DNA of 49,109 bases from UBA2357 sp041916775 (GTDB taxonomy: Bacteria; Pseudomonadota; Gammaproteobacteria; Burkholderiales; Rhodocyclaceae), in the NCBI GenBank assembly GCA_041916775.1, contig JAYRYZ010000031.1, positions 1 through 49,109 of the forward strand, in the 5' to 3' direction. This document shows positions 26,201 through 34,137 of this stretch, in pieces (within the stretch, counting starts at the first letter, position 1; every line of letters begins with the position of its first letter). The notes below the pieces were generated by a model that saw nothing but the letters and a program-made list of their open reading frames with translations, ran no database searches and was not told the origin of the DNA. The position numbers and the translations under genes are program-made.

Positions 26201-26581
26201 CGCCTCGTTGCCGGCGAGTGGAAAGACGTGCTCCAGCCGGTTGCCGGGCGCGATGCCGATATTGCGGATGAAGGAGCCCTGGCGATGGAGTCCTGACAGC
26301 AGCGCCTCGACCTCGGCCTTGCGCAGCACGCCCCCGGTCGCCTGAAGGTAGGCATCCAGTCCGGTCGCGAGGTGCAGGCTGCCGATCAGGCTGGATTCCA
26401 GCTTCGCACGTAGTTGCGCCCCCATGTTGATCGCACTGCGCTGGCGTTCGTCGATCAAGTGCTCACGCGCCCGGTAAAGCAGCGTCTCGCTCACCAGCAG
26501 GGTCACGAACGCCGCCAGCAGGGCAACGACCACGCCGCGCAGGGAGAGCGATCGGAACAGGCGTACGCGGCGGGTGCTCAT
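23285..26581 (-). CDS. CHASE-PAS-PAS-GGDEF-EAL c-di-GMP protein
   Basis: The 1098-residue membrane protein has helices near 16-35 and 264-280 flanking a CHASE-like periplasmic sensor, then PAS domains (about 295-415 and 418-535) and a GGDEF domain. The motif GGDEF is intact (623-627) and the inhibitory site R614-x-x-D617 lies five residues ahead, so diguanylate cyclase activity with product inhibition is expected. The EAL domain (about 720-965) keeps EAL (751-753) but reads DHFG at 871-874 instead of DDFG, SQT where TES is usual, and GCRLAQG for GCDxxQG. Loss of the second metal-binding Asp suggests weak or no phosphodiesterase activity. The C-terminal 120 residues are a helical CZB-like tail. 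Confidence 0.93.
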   Translation of the reverse strand: MSTRRVRLFRSLSLRGVVVALLAAFVTLLVSETLLYRAREHLIDERQRSAINMGAQLRAKLESSLIGSLHLATGLDAYLQATGGVLRKAEVEALLSGLHRQGSFIRNIGIAPGNRLEHVFPLAGNEAAIGLYYPDVPSQWPAVERAMRERKPNLAGPLELRQGGRGLIYRVPVFMPDGSYWGLISTVIDADRFLDVNAVTGNGGEQAALRAVSADGTPGAVFWGAEETFGTAARIYEIVLPGAEWQLAVLPAEIDDAPLVWPRVGGWLLALVLATLSHAYTRVWHNQRELSRRLLRISGEVPGVVYQLARGVDGRYRYLYVSEGLREVFRVTPEEALDDARTLVRALHPDDRELVLQAFTDSASTGLPVRLRFRVRFPDGETRWLRGNAVAQRDDDGGCVWYGFTSDVSDEVAVEEKLRLAASVFANTQEGVLITDAEGLIADVNPAFSRITGYAREEVLGRNPRLLGSGHHDRDFFVRMWQTLLESGHWRGEIWNRNKAGEVYPELLSISAVRDGDGRISHFIGTFTDITQIKQREIELERIAHFDPLTGLPNRRLLGDRMRQGVAQSRRSGRIMAVALLDLDNFKPINDRFGHEVGDAVLEEIGRRLTASLREGDTAARLGGDEFVLLLLGLEWVEECDAILHRVLAILSQPIVVAGRSHCVSASIGVTLFPQDNADPDLLLRHADQAMYTAKESGRNGYRFFDAEHDRVVRQHRRLQEDLAQALTEGQFVLHYQPRVDMANGTVVGAEALLRWRHAERGLLAPETFLHALEGSELEVELGEWVIATALAQLRAFKEAGRSLQLSVNIEARQLLRADFPARLADLLAQAGVAAHDFELEISQTSMPADIARAAENVRKLRDMKVHVALDHFGTSHASLAFFRQLPVDVLKVDQAMIGDLRNDPEDLALIRSIVRIAEVFQIRMVAEDLESVDHGALLILLGCRLAQGFVIAPPMPAAELLAWVQDWHGEPSWRGAAGLPHNLDDLGLVVAEAQLREALALIGKLQAAGEPIPQGGPTCAFADWLSGEGRRRHHALAEFQQLERLYTGLLDALQADTTSAEGNAQLDAARGDALLDALGQLIGRVAFEQLAAPLPGR

Positions 26582-26711
26582 CGGTCAGAAGGATCGCTCG
26601 AGGGTGGCGGACGGACTGGCTGCGATAGTGGGTACCATGGCGCGCTTGCGATGGTTTGCGGAGGTAGGCGACAGGCGGACAAGGCGGGGCGCAAGGCCTC
26701 GCGAATGCAAG

Positions 26712-26739
26712 ATTGTATTGCAGGGTGGTGCCGAACCAA
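26712..26739 (-). promoter_or_regulatory. Promoter candidate for the GGDEF-EAL gene
   Basis: On the minus strand TTGGTT (26739-26734) and TACAAT (26717-26712) are 16 bp apart. They would give a leader of about 125 nt before the ATG at 26581. The rest of 26582-26804 holds nothing else I can support. Confidence 0.4.
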
Positions 26740-26804
26740 TGTGCAAAAGTGCCCCGAAGAGCAAGGAAGCGCGGGCACTCCAGGCCGGGCTGGGCGGTGT
26801 CCGG

Positions 26805-28829
26805 TCATGTCTCGCAAACAGGCCGCGTACCCATCCGGTCCTGCCCGTTGAAGCGGTAGCGGTTGCGGCCAGCCTGTTTGGCCGCATACATTGCCTGGTC
26901 AGCCTGCCGCACGAGCAACTCGCCGTCCACGCCATCTTCGGGGAAGATCGCCACGCCCATGCTGGCCGAGACCTGCAGGGCCTTGCTGCGTACCTGCACG
27001 GTGGTCGCAGCCGCGGCCAGGATGCGCTCCAGCACGGGTATGCAGTCTTCTGCGGCATTCAATTCGGGCAGCACCACGACGAACTCGTCGCCGCCCAGTC
27101 GCGCGATGATGTCCGACTCTCGCAGCACGTTGCGCATGCGTTGTGCGACCACCCTGAGCAACGCATCACCGCTGTCGTGGCCGTGCAGGTCGTTGATCTG
27201 CTTGAATCCGTCGAGATCGAGGTAGGCGACGCACAGCCTGTCGCGTCTGCGCTGGCTGCGGATGATGGCCTGCTGAAGACGTTCTGCGAACAACACGCGG
27301 TTGGGCAGCCCCGTGAGCGCGTCGTAGTGCGCGATCTGCTCCAGTTGCTGCTGGTGCTCCTTGAGGGTGGTGATGTCGCTGAATAACGCGACGAAGTTGC
27401 GGACCTTGCCGCCCCCGTCGCGTACCGCGCTGATGTTGATGCTCTCTGCGAACAGGTGCCCCTGCTTGTGGCGGTTCCAGGCCTCACCTTGCCAATGGCC
27501 GGTGGCGAGGAGGGCGCTCCACATGTGTGCGTAGAAGTCGGCGTCCTGCTGGCCGGAGTTCATCAGCCGCGGGTTGCGCCCAAGTACCTCCTCGCGCGAG
27601 TACCCGGTGATACGGCTGAAGGATGCGTTGACGTCGACGATGTCGCCCGCAGAGTCGGTGATCATGATGCCCTCGCGCGCATGGCTGAACACGCTGGCCG
27701 CAAGCTCCAGGCTGCGCTTTGCGGCGCGCAGGTCGCGGTTGCGCAATACCAGCGTGAGGCTCACTGCCAGTAGTGCGGTTGCGAAGGTTGCGAGCAGCAC
27801 GATCCACAGACGATGCTGCTGCCATAGATCGGCGAGGGTGAACCGCGGCGGCGCGTCGAACGGGGGCACGCGCAGGGCGCGTGCCAGATTCTCGACCGGG
27901 AGGTAGTCCGCTGGCGGCGCGAAGCCCTCGATACCTGCGGCACGCGCGGCAGCATCCTCCGGCTTGAGGCCCAGGAGCGCACTGCCCACCCTTCGCACCG
28001 TGAGATTGTCGACATGCGGCAGAGCGAGGAAGGCCCACTCGGGGTAGAGGTCGGTGGACACCAGGTACGGGAAGCGAGGGTGGCTGCGTGGATTGATCAG
28101 CTTGATCGCGTCGGCGGCGAGGTGGCCTTCACGTCGCAACGACTCGATCACCCCGGTGCGGACGAAACCGGCGTCGGCCTCACCCGCCAGGACCGCCTCG
28201 ATCACCTTGTCGTGGCGCCCGGTCTCGAACAACTCGAGCTCGCTGGCGACATCGATCCCGGCCTTGAGGAACTCATAGGCCTGCGCCTGATAACCCCCGA
28301 GGTAGCGCGGCCCCGGAATGGCCACACGTTTTCCGTCCAGATCGCCGAGTTGCTGCAGGTCGTCGCGGTCCGCCCGCGTCAGGATCACTCCGCCGAGAAA
28401 TGCAGTCGGTACTCCGTCTTCCAGCGACACCTGAGTGACGAGTGCGCCACCGAGGGTGTTGCGGCTGCGCAGCAACATGTAGTGCGACGGATTGGTGAAC
28501 ACGAGATCGAGCCGGTCTTCCGCCAGTGCAGCCTCCATCTCTGTCTGTTCGAGAATCTGCAACTCGACCTGGCGGCCGCCCAACTGGGTGGAGAGGTAAT
28601 CGGCGAGCGGTCGGTAGCGCGCCACCATGACGTCGTGCGGGCGATAGGCGAAGACGCCCAGACGCAACGGCTCCGCCGTCTGGGCGAGCGCGGCATCGAT
28701 GCAGAGCAGTGCGACGGCGAGGAAGAGCAGTGCCCTCTGCGCGTGAGACGTCCACCTGACAATCAGGCCGGTGCGGGCAATATGGCCGGGTGGGCGTCCG
28801 ACCACCGATTTTTCTGACGAGGCCCGCAT
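26805..28829 (-). CDS. PhnD-like binding domain-PAS-GGDEF diguanylate cyclase
   Basis: The 674-residue fusion has a signal anchor (about 32-50), then a periplasmic binding domain of the phosphate/phosphonate PhnD type (about 53-310; LRLGVFAYRPHDVMVARYRPLADYL at the start, LVFTNPSHYMLL and GKRVAIPGPRYLGGYQ further on). A membrane helix (about 341-362), a PAS domain (about 372-488) and a GGDEF domain follow, with the motif intact at 579-583 and the I-site R570-x-x-D573. It should make c-di-GMP in response to a ligand or redox signal bound outside. The adjacent divergent operon encodes the same two functions on separate proteins. A TM-PAS arrangement fits direct sensing. ATG 28829 has no clear ribosome-binding site. 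Confidence 0.92.
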   Translation of the reverse strand: MRASSEKSVVGRPPGHIARTGLIVRWTSHAQRALLFLAVALLCIDAALAQTAEPLRLGVFAYRPHDVMVARYRPLADYLSTQLGGRQVELQILEQTEMEAALAEDRLDLVFTNPSHYMLLRSRNTLGGALVTQVSLEDGVPTAFLGGVILTRADRDDLQQLGDLDGKRVAIPGPRYLGGYQAQAYEFLKAGIDVASELELFETGRHDKVIEAVLAGEADAGFVRTGVIESLRREGHLAADAIKLINPRSHPRFPYLVSTDLYPEWAFLALPHVDNLTVRRVGSALLGLKPEDAAARAAGIEGFAPPADYLPVENLARALRVPPFDAPPRFTLADLWQQHRLWIVLLATFATALLAVSLTLVLRNRDLRAAKRSLELAASVFSHAREGIMITDSAGDIVDVNASFSRITGYSREEVLGRNPRLMNSGQQDADFYAHMWSALLATGHWQGEAWNRHKQGHLFAESINISAVRDGGGKVRNFVALFSDITTLKEHQQQLEQIAHYDALTGLPNRVLFAERLQQAIIRSQRRRDRLCVAYLDLDGFKQINDLHGHDSGDALLRVVAQRMRNVLRESDIIARLGGDEFVVVLPELNAAEDCIPVLERILAAAATTVQVRSKALQVSASMGVAIFPEDGVDGELLVRQADQAMYAAKQAGRNRYRFNGQDRMGTRPVCET

Positions 28830-29138
28830 GGAGTGTGAGGAATGTAAACCGTACCGAACGAACTGGATGTGAGGGCTGAACCTGGAGTGCGAATTTCAAG
28901 CGAGGTAACGAACGCGTCCGGGCACGCCTACAAAATGCAAGAAATAGCTGAAACGCAAAATTATGAAATGATGGTATCACAAATTGCTGGATCTGCGGCG
29001 TGACCCGTATCACGCGGCTCATCGTCAATCGCTCGCCTTCTCGCGAGTCGAGGCACACAATCCTGATTGTGCAAATGAATGCGGCGCGTGCCCGTCGGGG
29101 ACGCGATCAGGGCGGATGTCCGCGGAGGGCATTCGGTT
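28830..29138. other. 309-bp divergent intergenic region
   Basis: It separates the fused cyclase gene (-) from the lipoprotein-cyclase operon (+). The stretch 28930-28990 is clearly AT-richer than its surroundings and probably contains promoters for one or both directions, but I cannot fix a -35/-10 pair. An inverted repeat CACAAT-CCTG-ATTGTG lies at 29056-29071, about 70 bp upstream of the lipoprotein start, and may be an operator. No small gene is credible here. Confidence 0.4.
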
Positions 29139-30191
29139 ATGATCAGAGACATGAAATATTCCATGGTCAGCGACATGACTCCAGGTCGCCGAACAATATT
29201 CGACGGATTTGTTAGTTTTGCGGTGCCCCGGGCCTGGATCGAGGCCAGTCTGCGGCCTGGGGTTGCAGTACGGCGACTGCTTGCGCTGTCGATGATGGTG
29301 GTGCTCGTGTTGGTGCTCGCAGGGTGCGATGTGGGCAACGGGGCGGCGCCGTACCAGCCGAGCTTCGGCGACCGTCCGGCGATGCATCAGGTCCGTGCGC
29401 ACTACGTCATCGGAGTGCATCCCCTGCACAACCCGGCGCGGCTCTTCGAGGTGTATGGGCCGATCGTTGACCGGCTCAACGCGCGCATCCCCGAGGCCGC
29501 CTTCATGCTCGAGGCCTCGCGCAACTATCAGGACTACGAGCGCAAGCTCTACGCGGGCAACTTCGACATCGCGCTGCCGAATCCTTACCAGACCGTGATC
29601 GCTGTCGACCGCGGGTATCGTGTCTTCGGCAAGATGGGCGACGATGAAGCCTTTCGCGGGATCGTTCTGGTGCGGCGCGACAGTGGTATCCGCGAGATCT
29701 CCGACCTGCGCGGGAAGGCGCTGGCCTTTCCCGCACCGAGCGCGCTGGCTGCCGCGCTGATGCCGCAACTTTACCTGCACGAGCAAGGCCTGCCGGTGAA
29801 GGACTACGAGCAGCGCTATGTCGGCTCGCAGGAGTCGTCGATCATGAGCGCATACGTCGGCGATGCGGCGGCGGCGGTCACTTGGCCGCCGCCATGGCTC
29901 GCGTTCCGCGAGGTTCATCCGGAGAAAGCCGCAGCGCTGGAAGTCAAGTGGCAGACGCCTCCACTGGTGAATAACGGTTTGGTGGCACGCTGGGACTTTC
30001 CCCCGGCCTTGCTCCGGCGCGTGTCGGCGGAGCTCTTCGCGCTAAACCACGACGAGGAAGGCCGGCGCCTGCTCGCGGCGCTGCCGCTCTCGCATTTCGC
30101 GCCCGCGACGAATTCCGACTACGAAGTGGTGCGGCGCTTTCTCCACCGCTTCGACGAGGACGTGCGCCGCCTCGAGGAGCTGCCGAAGTGA
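29139..30191 (+). CDS. PhnD/SsuA-like substrate-binding lipoprotein
   Basis: This 350-residue protein (counted from ATG 29139, which follows GGAGGG with a 9-base gap) has a lipobox LAGC with the Cys at residue 63. The hydrophobic signal helix before it is LLALSMMVVLVLVLAG. The mature part is a PhnD-type binding domain: HYVIGVHPLHNPARLFEVYGPIVDRL, then FDIALPNPYQTVIAV and LRGKALAFPAPSALAAALMPQ. The 40 or so residues ahead of the signal helix are unusual for a lipoprotein; later ATGs at 29151, 29163 and 29175 shorten but do not remove them. Its stop overlaps the next cyclase gene by 4 bp and no ABC permease is present, so it is probably a sensory receptor. Confidence 0.87.
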   Translation: MIRDMKYSMVSDMTPGRRTIFDGFVSFAVPRAWIEASLRPGVAVRRLLALSMMVVLVLVLAGCDVGNGAAPYQPSFGDRPAMHQVRAHYVIGVHPLHNPARLFEVYGPIVDRLNARIPEAAFMLEASRNYQDYERKLYAGNFDIALPNPYQTVIAVDRGYRVFGKMGDDEAFRGIVLVRRDSGIREISDLRGKALAFPAPSALAAALMPQLYLHEQGLPVKDYEQRYVGSQESSIMSAYVGDAAAAVTWPPPWLAFREVHPEKAAALEVKWQTPPLVNNGLVARWDFPPALLRRVSAELFALNHDEEGRRLLAALPLSHFAPATNSDYEVVRRFLHRFDEDVRRLEELPK

Positions 30192-31477
30192 GCTGCATCG
30201 TCCGACGCATTCGCAGCCTGTCCTTGCGCAAGCAGCTCGTGCTGGGTGTGGCGCTCGTCCATGTGCTGACGATCGCATTGCTGACCGTCGGCGTCGCCAT
30301 CGGACAGCGCGATTTTCTCGGGCGCCTGGCCGCAGACCATGCGCAGGCGCTGGCCCAATCGTTGGCGGTGAGTAGCGCCTCATGGGTGATGGCGAACGAC
30401 CTCGTGGGCATGGACGAGGTCGTTCGCTCGGTCGCGAGCGAGTCGTCGGTGCGCTATGCGATGCTGCTCGCGCCAGACGGGCGCGTGCTGGCGCACAGCA
30501 CCGGTGCGCATGTCGGGCAGTATGTGGTGGATTCGCGTAGCCTCGCCGCGCTCGCGCAGCCGCAGGCGGTGACGGCGGTGGTGGATGATGCCCACAGTAT
30601 CGACATTGCTGCGCCGGTGATGGCGGGCAGCCGCTTTCTGGGTTGGGCGCGGGTGGGCAAGGGGCATGAGCACATCAGCCAGAACATCCTGGAACTGCAC
30701 CGCCGGGCAGGCCTGCTCGGCATCGTCGGGGTGGTGCTCGGTGCGCTCGCGGTGGGGTTGTTTGCCGCATGGCTGACGCGCGACCTGCAGTCATTGAGTG
30801 CAGCGCTCTCGCGCCTGGGGGCGCGCGAGCGTGGGTTCCGCCTGTCGGTGCATTCGGGCGACGAGATCGGCCAGCTGCGTAGCGGCTTCAACCGCATGCT
30901 GGAGCAGATCGAGACGCAGGAGGCGGAGAACGAGCGCGTCGCAAGAGAGCTGCACACCCGCGCCACCACGGATGATCTGACCGGGCTCGACAACCGCCGC
31001 CACTTCATCGCGCGGCTGCACGAGGAGACCGCACGGCTACAGCGCAACGAGGGCGAACGGGCGTCGGTGCTGATGTGCGACCTGGATCACTTCAAGCGGG
31101 TGAACGATACCTGGGGCCACGCGGCGGGAGACCGGGTGCTGAGGCATTTCGCGCAGATCCTGCGCCAGGCCTTGCGCAAGGTCGATAGCGCCGGCCGGGT
31201 CGGCGGCGAGGAGTTCGCAGTGCTGCTGCCCGGGGCCAGCGCGCAGGACGCGATGGCCTTCGCAGAGCGTCTGCGTGCCCATGTCGAGCAGTCCCCGGCC
31301 CTGTTCGACGGCGAGCGCATCGTGGTCACCGTCAGCATCGGCATCGCCGAACTCGATGCGGAAACCGCCCAGGGTGACAAGGCGCTGAAGCACGCAGATC
31401 GCGCGCTCTACCGGGCCAAGTCCGAGGGCCGCAACCGGGCCTGCCTCTTCACGCCGGGCGAAGGTCAGCCGGTGTGA
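30188..31477 (+). CDS. Membrane HAMP-GGDEF diguanylate cyclase
   Basis: The 429-residue protein has helices at about 17-38 and 175-196 around a 135-residue periplasmic sensor, then a HAMP-like linker (about 197-250) and a GGDEF domain. The motif is GGEEF (339-343), an active variant, and the inhibitory site R330-x-x-D333 is present. GTG 30188 overlaps the lipoprotein stop (GTGA), a sign of translational coupling. The likely reading is that the lipoprotein binds a ligand and touches the periplasmic domain to control c-di-GMP synthesis. The idea resembles characterised systems in which a PhnD-like periplasmic or lipoprotein partner (such as YfiB/YfiR-type control) regulates a membrane cyclase, but the proteins here are not those. 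Confidence 0.92.
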   Translation: MSCIVRRIRSLSLRKQLVLGVALVHVLTIALLTVGVAIGQRDFLGRLAADHAQALAQSLAVSSASWVMANDLVGMDEVVRSVASESSVRYAMLLAPDGRVLAHSTGAHVGQYVVDSRSLAALAQPQAVTAVVDDAHSIDIAAPVMAGSRFLGWARVGKGHEHISQNILELHRRAGLLGIVGVVLGALAVGLFAAWLTRDLQSLSAALSRLGARERGFRLSVHSGDEIGQLRSGFNRMLEQIETQEAENERVARELHTRATTDDLTGLDNRRHFIARLHEETARLQRNEGERASVLMCDLDHFKRVNDTWGHAAGDRVLRHFAQILRQALRKVDSAGRVGGEEFAVLLPGASAQDAMAFAERLRAHVEQSPALFDGERIVVTVSIGIAELDAETAQGDKALKHADRALYRAKSEGRNRACLFTPGEGQPV

Positions 31478-31494
31478 GTCGCAGCCCCCGGATC

Positions 31495-32217
31495 TCAGCG
31501 TGTCAATGTGCGCAGGTCGGCGACGGGCTCTTCGCCGAAGCGCGCATCGAGCAAGTAGGCGAGCAGATCGTCTGCGACCGTCCCGGGCGAGGCGAGCGCG
31601 CCATTTGCGTGCAGGGCGTCGAATCGCGGCCGTAGCGGGAACACCCCTTCGGGCGTGGCGCGGATCTCGCGCTGCATGTCGGTATCGATGATGCCGGGGG
31701 CAAGGCTGCAGATGCGCACACCGGGCAGCGACTCGCTGGCGAGCGAGCGCGCGTGATGATCAAGCGCTGCCTTGCCGGCGCAATAGACTGACCAACCCGC
31801 ATAGGCGGTGCGCGCCGCGCCGCTCGAGACATGCAGGATGCGCCGGTCCGGCAGTTGGGACGTGGCCGCGAGAAACGCGCTGGCGAGCATCAGCGGGGCC
31901 GACACGTTGAGGTTGATTGCCTGCGCGATACCCTCCGGGGCAAGTCCGTCCGCCAGACCCATTGGTTGTACCGTGCCCGCGTTGTTGATCAGCACCGCGC
32001 TGCGGGCATCGGCGAGAAAGTGCTGCAGGTGGCCGGCGTGCAACCAGGCAATGAGCGCCGCCTGGTCGGAGAGGTCGAGCACGTGCGCGTCGGCCGCGCT
32101 CGGGTTCGGCAACCGGCGGGCGATCGTCAGGGTGGCGATGCCGTGCGTGCGCAGCGCCGTAGCGAGCGCTTCGCCAAGGCCGCGGCTGTGGCCGGTGAGG
32201 ACCGCTTTGGTGGTCAT
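31495..32217 (-). CDS. Short-chain dehydrogenase/reductase
   Basis: This 240-residue SDR has a TGHSRGLG nucleotide-binding motif near the N-terminus, NNAG at about residue 77, and the catalytic Ser/Tyr/Lys set in HVSSGAARTAYAGWSVYCAGK. The Arg in the glycine motif and the following RR after the second strand (IARRL) suggest NADPH preference. Substrate is unknown; the closest familiar architecture is sepiapterin-reductase or benzil-reductase-like SDRs. It converges with the cyclase gene, with a 17-bp gap, and is divergent from the phosphate transporter gene. Confidence 0.9.
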   Translation of the reverse strand: MTTKAVLTGHSRGLGEALATALRTHGIATLTIARRLPNPSAADAHVLDLSDQAALIAWLHAGHLQHFLADARSAVLINNAGTVQPMGLADGLAPEGIAQAINLNVSAPLMLASAFLAATSQLPDRRILHVSSGAARTAYAGWSVYCAGKAALDHHARSLASESLPGVRICSLAPGIIDTDMQREIRATPEGVFPLRPRFDALHANGALASPGTVADDLLAYLLDARFGEEPVADLRTLTR

Positions 32218-32331
32218 GTCGTGCTCCGGGAGTGCTGTTGCTGGCGCGCCGGTTGCGGCGCTGCGTCATGCGCGGTTCGATGCAAGCGCCTATGATGCTT
32301 CGTCACAATGCTGCAACAAGGATGCGCCGGC

Positions 32332-33369
32332 TTGGATCCGCTCTTCGTCATTGTCGTGCTGACCGTCGTCACGGTCCTGCTGTTCGACTACACGAACGGC
32401 TTTCATGATGCCGCAAACGTGGTCGCCACGGTGATCGCGTCGCGCGCAATGACGCCTGCGCAGGCGGTGGTCGTGGTCGGTGTCTGCGAGTTTCTCGGGC
32501 CACTGCTCGGCGGCACCGCGGTGGCGAACACCATAGGCAAGTTCATCGATCTCTCCGATCTGCCTGCGGTGTTGTCGCTCGGGGTGCTGCTTGCTGGGCT
32601 GTGCGGGGCGATCGGCTGGAACCTGCTCACCTGGTGGTGGGGCATCCCGTCCTCGTCATCGCATGCGTTGGTGGGAGGTCTGATCGGCGCGGTGATCACC
32701 GCGGTCGGCAGCGATCACGTGGTGTGGGGCTTCGCCCGTTGGCTGGATGGCGGCCCGCTGGAAGGGGTCGCGAAGGTGCTGCTCGGGTTGGTGCTGTCGC
32801 CCGTGCTCGGATTTGCGATCGGTTACCTGATGCACCGCTTCCTCAGCTTGCTCTTCCGTGCCGCGCGGCCCGTGCTGAACCGCCACCTGCGTCGCGCGCA
32901 GTTCATCACCACAGCCGGGCTTGCGTTCTCGCATGGTGCGAACGATGCGCAGAAGAGCATGGGCATCCTCACGCTGGTGCTCGTGCTGGGCGGCTTCATT
33001 CCCAACTTCGAGGTGCCCTTGTGGGTGATGCTGTCGTGCGCGATCGCGATGACGCTCGGCATCCTTTCGGGTGGGTGGCGCATCGTCAAGACGCTGGGGT
33101 TCGCGGTATACAAGGTCCGCCCGCTGCACGCGCTGGATTCGCAGCTGACCTCAGCGGCGGTGATCATGTCGGCCTCGATCGCAGGTGCGCCGGTATCGAC
33201 GAGCCACGTGGTGGCGAGTTCGATCATGGGCATCGGCGCCTCCGAACATCCACGCCAGGTACGCTGGGGCAAGGCGGGGGAGATCGTCATCACCTGGGTC
33301 GTCACGATACCGGCCGCAGCGCTTGCCGGTTCGGTCGTGTTCCTGCTCATTTCAACCCTGCTCGATTGA
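32332..33369 (+). CDS. pit: Pit-family inorganic phosphate transporter
   Basis: This low-affinity, proton-coupled phosphate (metal-phosphate) permease has the PiT hallmarks in both halves: FDYTNGFHDAANVVATVIASRAM near the start, and FSHGANDAQKSMGILTLVLVLGG plus the GAPVSTSHVVASSIMG segment later. I placed the start at TTG 32332 (345 residues, MDPLFVIVVL) because AAGGA lies 9 bases upstream. The ATG at 32308 (353 residues) has no ribosome-binding site and would be only about 11 bases downstream of a good -10 (TATGAT, 32291-32296). The gene is followed after 9 bp by its usual DUF47 partner. No Pho box is evident. Confidence 0.93.
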   Translation: MDPLFVIVVLTVVTVLLFDYTNGFHDAANVVATVIASRAMTPAQAVVVVGVCEFLGPLLGGTAVANTIGKFIDLSDLPAVLSLGVLLAGLCGAIGWNLLTWWWGIPSSSSHALVGGLIGAVITAVGSDHVVWGFARWLDGGPLEGVAKVLLGLVLSPVLGFAIGYLMHRFLSLLFRAARPVLNRHLRRAQFITTAGLAFSHGANDAQKSMGILTLVLVLGGFIPNFEVPLWVMLSCAIAMTLGILSGGWRIVKTLGFAVYKVRPLHALDSQLTSAAVIMSASIAGAPVSTSHVVASSIMGIGASEHPRQVRWGKAGEIVITWVVTIPAAALAGSVVFLLISTLLD

Positions 33370-33378
33370 GGTCACGCC

Positions 33379-34020
33379 ATGCAAGGCGAACACAAGTCGA
33401 TCGTTCATCGTGTACTCGATCGCGTCTTTCCCAAGGCGCCGAACTTCCATCGCCTGTTGTCGGATCAGGCAACCCAGGTGGTGGGCACGGTGAGTCTGCT
33501 GGTGCGGTTCATGCAGGATGCGGATCCGGCCACTGCATTGCAGATCCGCAAGGACGAGCACGCGGCCGACACCGTCAAGGTGCGCAACATCCATATCCTC
33601 AACGAGGCCTTCGCGACACCCTTCGACCGCGAGGATATCTATCGGGCGATCATGGACCTGGACGAGGTCATCAACTACTGCAAGAGCACGGTGAATGAGA
33701 TGGATGTGCTGGGCGTCGCACCCGATGGCTTCACGCTGGAGATGGCCGAGTGCCTGCTCGACGGCGTGAAGGCGCTCGAACGCGGCTTTGGCCGACTCGC
33801 GAGCGAAACCAGGCTCGCCGCCGACGATGCGGACGTGGCGCGCAAGGCCGAGCGGCGTGTCGAGAAGATCTACCGCCACGCACTCGCTGCGCTTTTTCAG
33901 GGCGACGACTACCTCAACATGTTCAAGCGCCGCGAGATCTACCGGCACCTGTCGAACGCAGCCGACCGCATGGCGCATTGCGCTAACACGCTTCACGACA
34001 TCGTCGTGAAGACGTGTTGA
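33379..34020 (+). CDS. DUF47 family protein, Pit accessory (PhoU-like)
   Basis: The 213-residue all-helical cytoplasmic protein is of the DUF47/PhoU-related family, almost always encoded beside Pit transporters and thought to regulate them. Typical segments are FHRLLSDQATQVVGTVSLLVRFM, EHAADTVKVRNIHILNEAFATPFDREDIYRAI with the conserved TPFDRED motif and the following DLDEVINYCK. The spacing of 9 bp behind the transporter gene makes one operon. Confidence 0.93.
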   Translation: MQGEHKSIVHRVLDRVFPKAPNFHRLLSDQATQVVGTVSLLVRFMQDADPATALQIRKDEHAADTVKVRNIHILNEAFATPFDREDIYRAIMDLDEVINYCKSTVNEMDVLGVAPDGFTLEMAECLLDGVKALERGFGRLASETRLAADDADVARKAERRVEKIYRHALAALFQGDDYLNMFKRREIYRHLSNAADRMAHCANTLHDIVVKTC

Positions 34021-34064
34021 GCGTGTGTCTGGCGCGCAGCGGGGAAAATGACCCACGCCGGGTA

Positions 34065-34073
34065 TGCTAAGAT
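34065..34073 (+). promoter_or_regulatory. Extended -10 upstream of surE
   Basis: TGC-TAAGAT at 34065-34073 is an extended -10 element, about 65 bp before the surE ATG. The -35 region (around 34045) is poor. It would separate the surE operon from the phosphate operon that ends at 34020. Confidence 0.4.
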
Positions 34074-34137
34074 TCGCGCTCGTTTTTTCAGTCGCGGTGG
34101 CGCGTGAGCCGCATGCGCAGCACCCGGATGGACCTCA

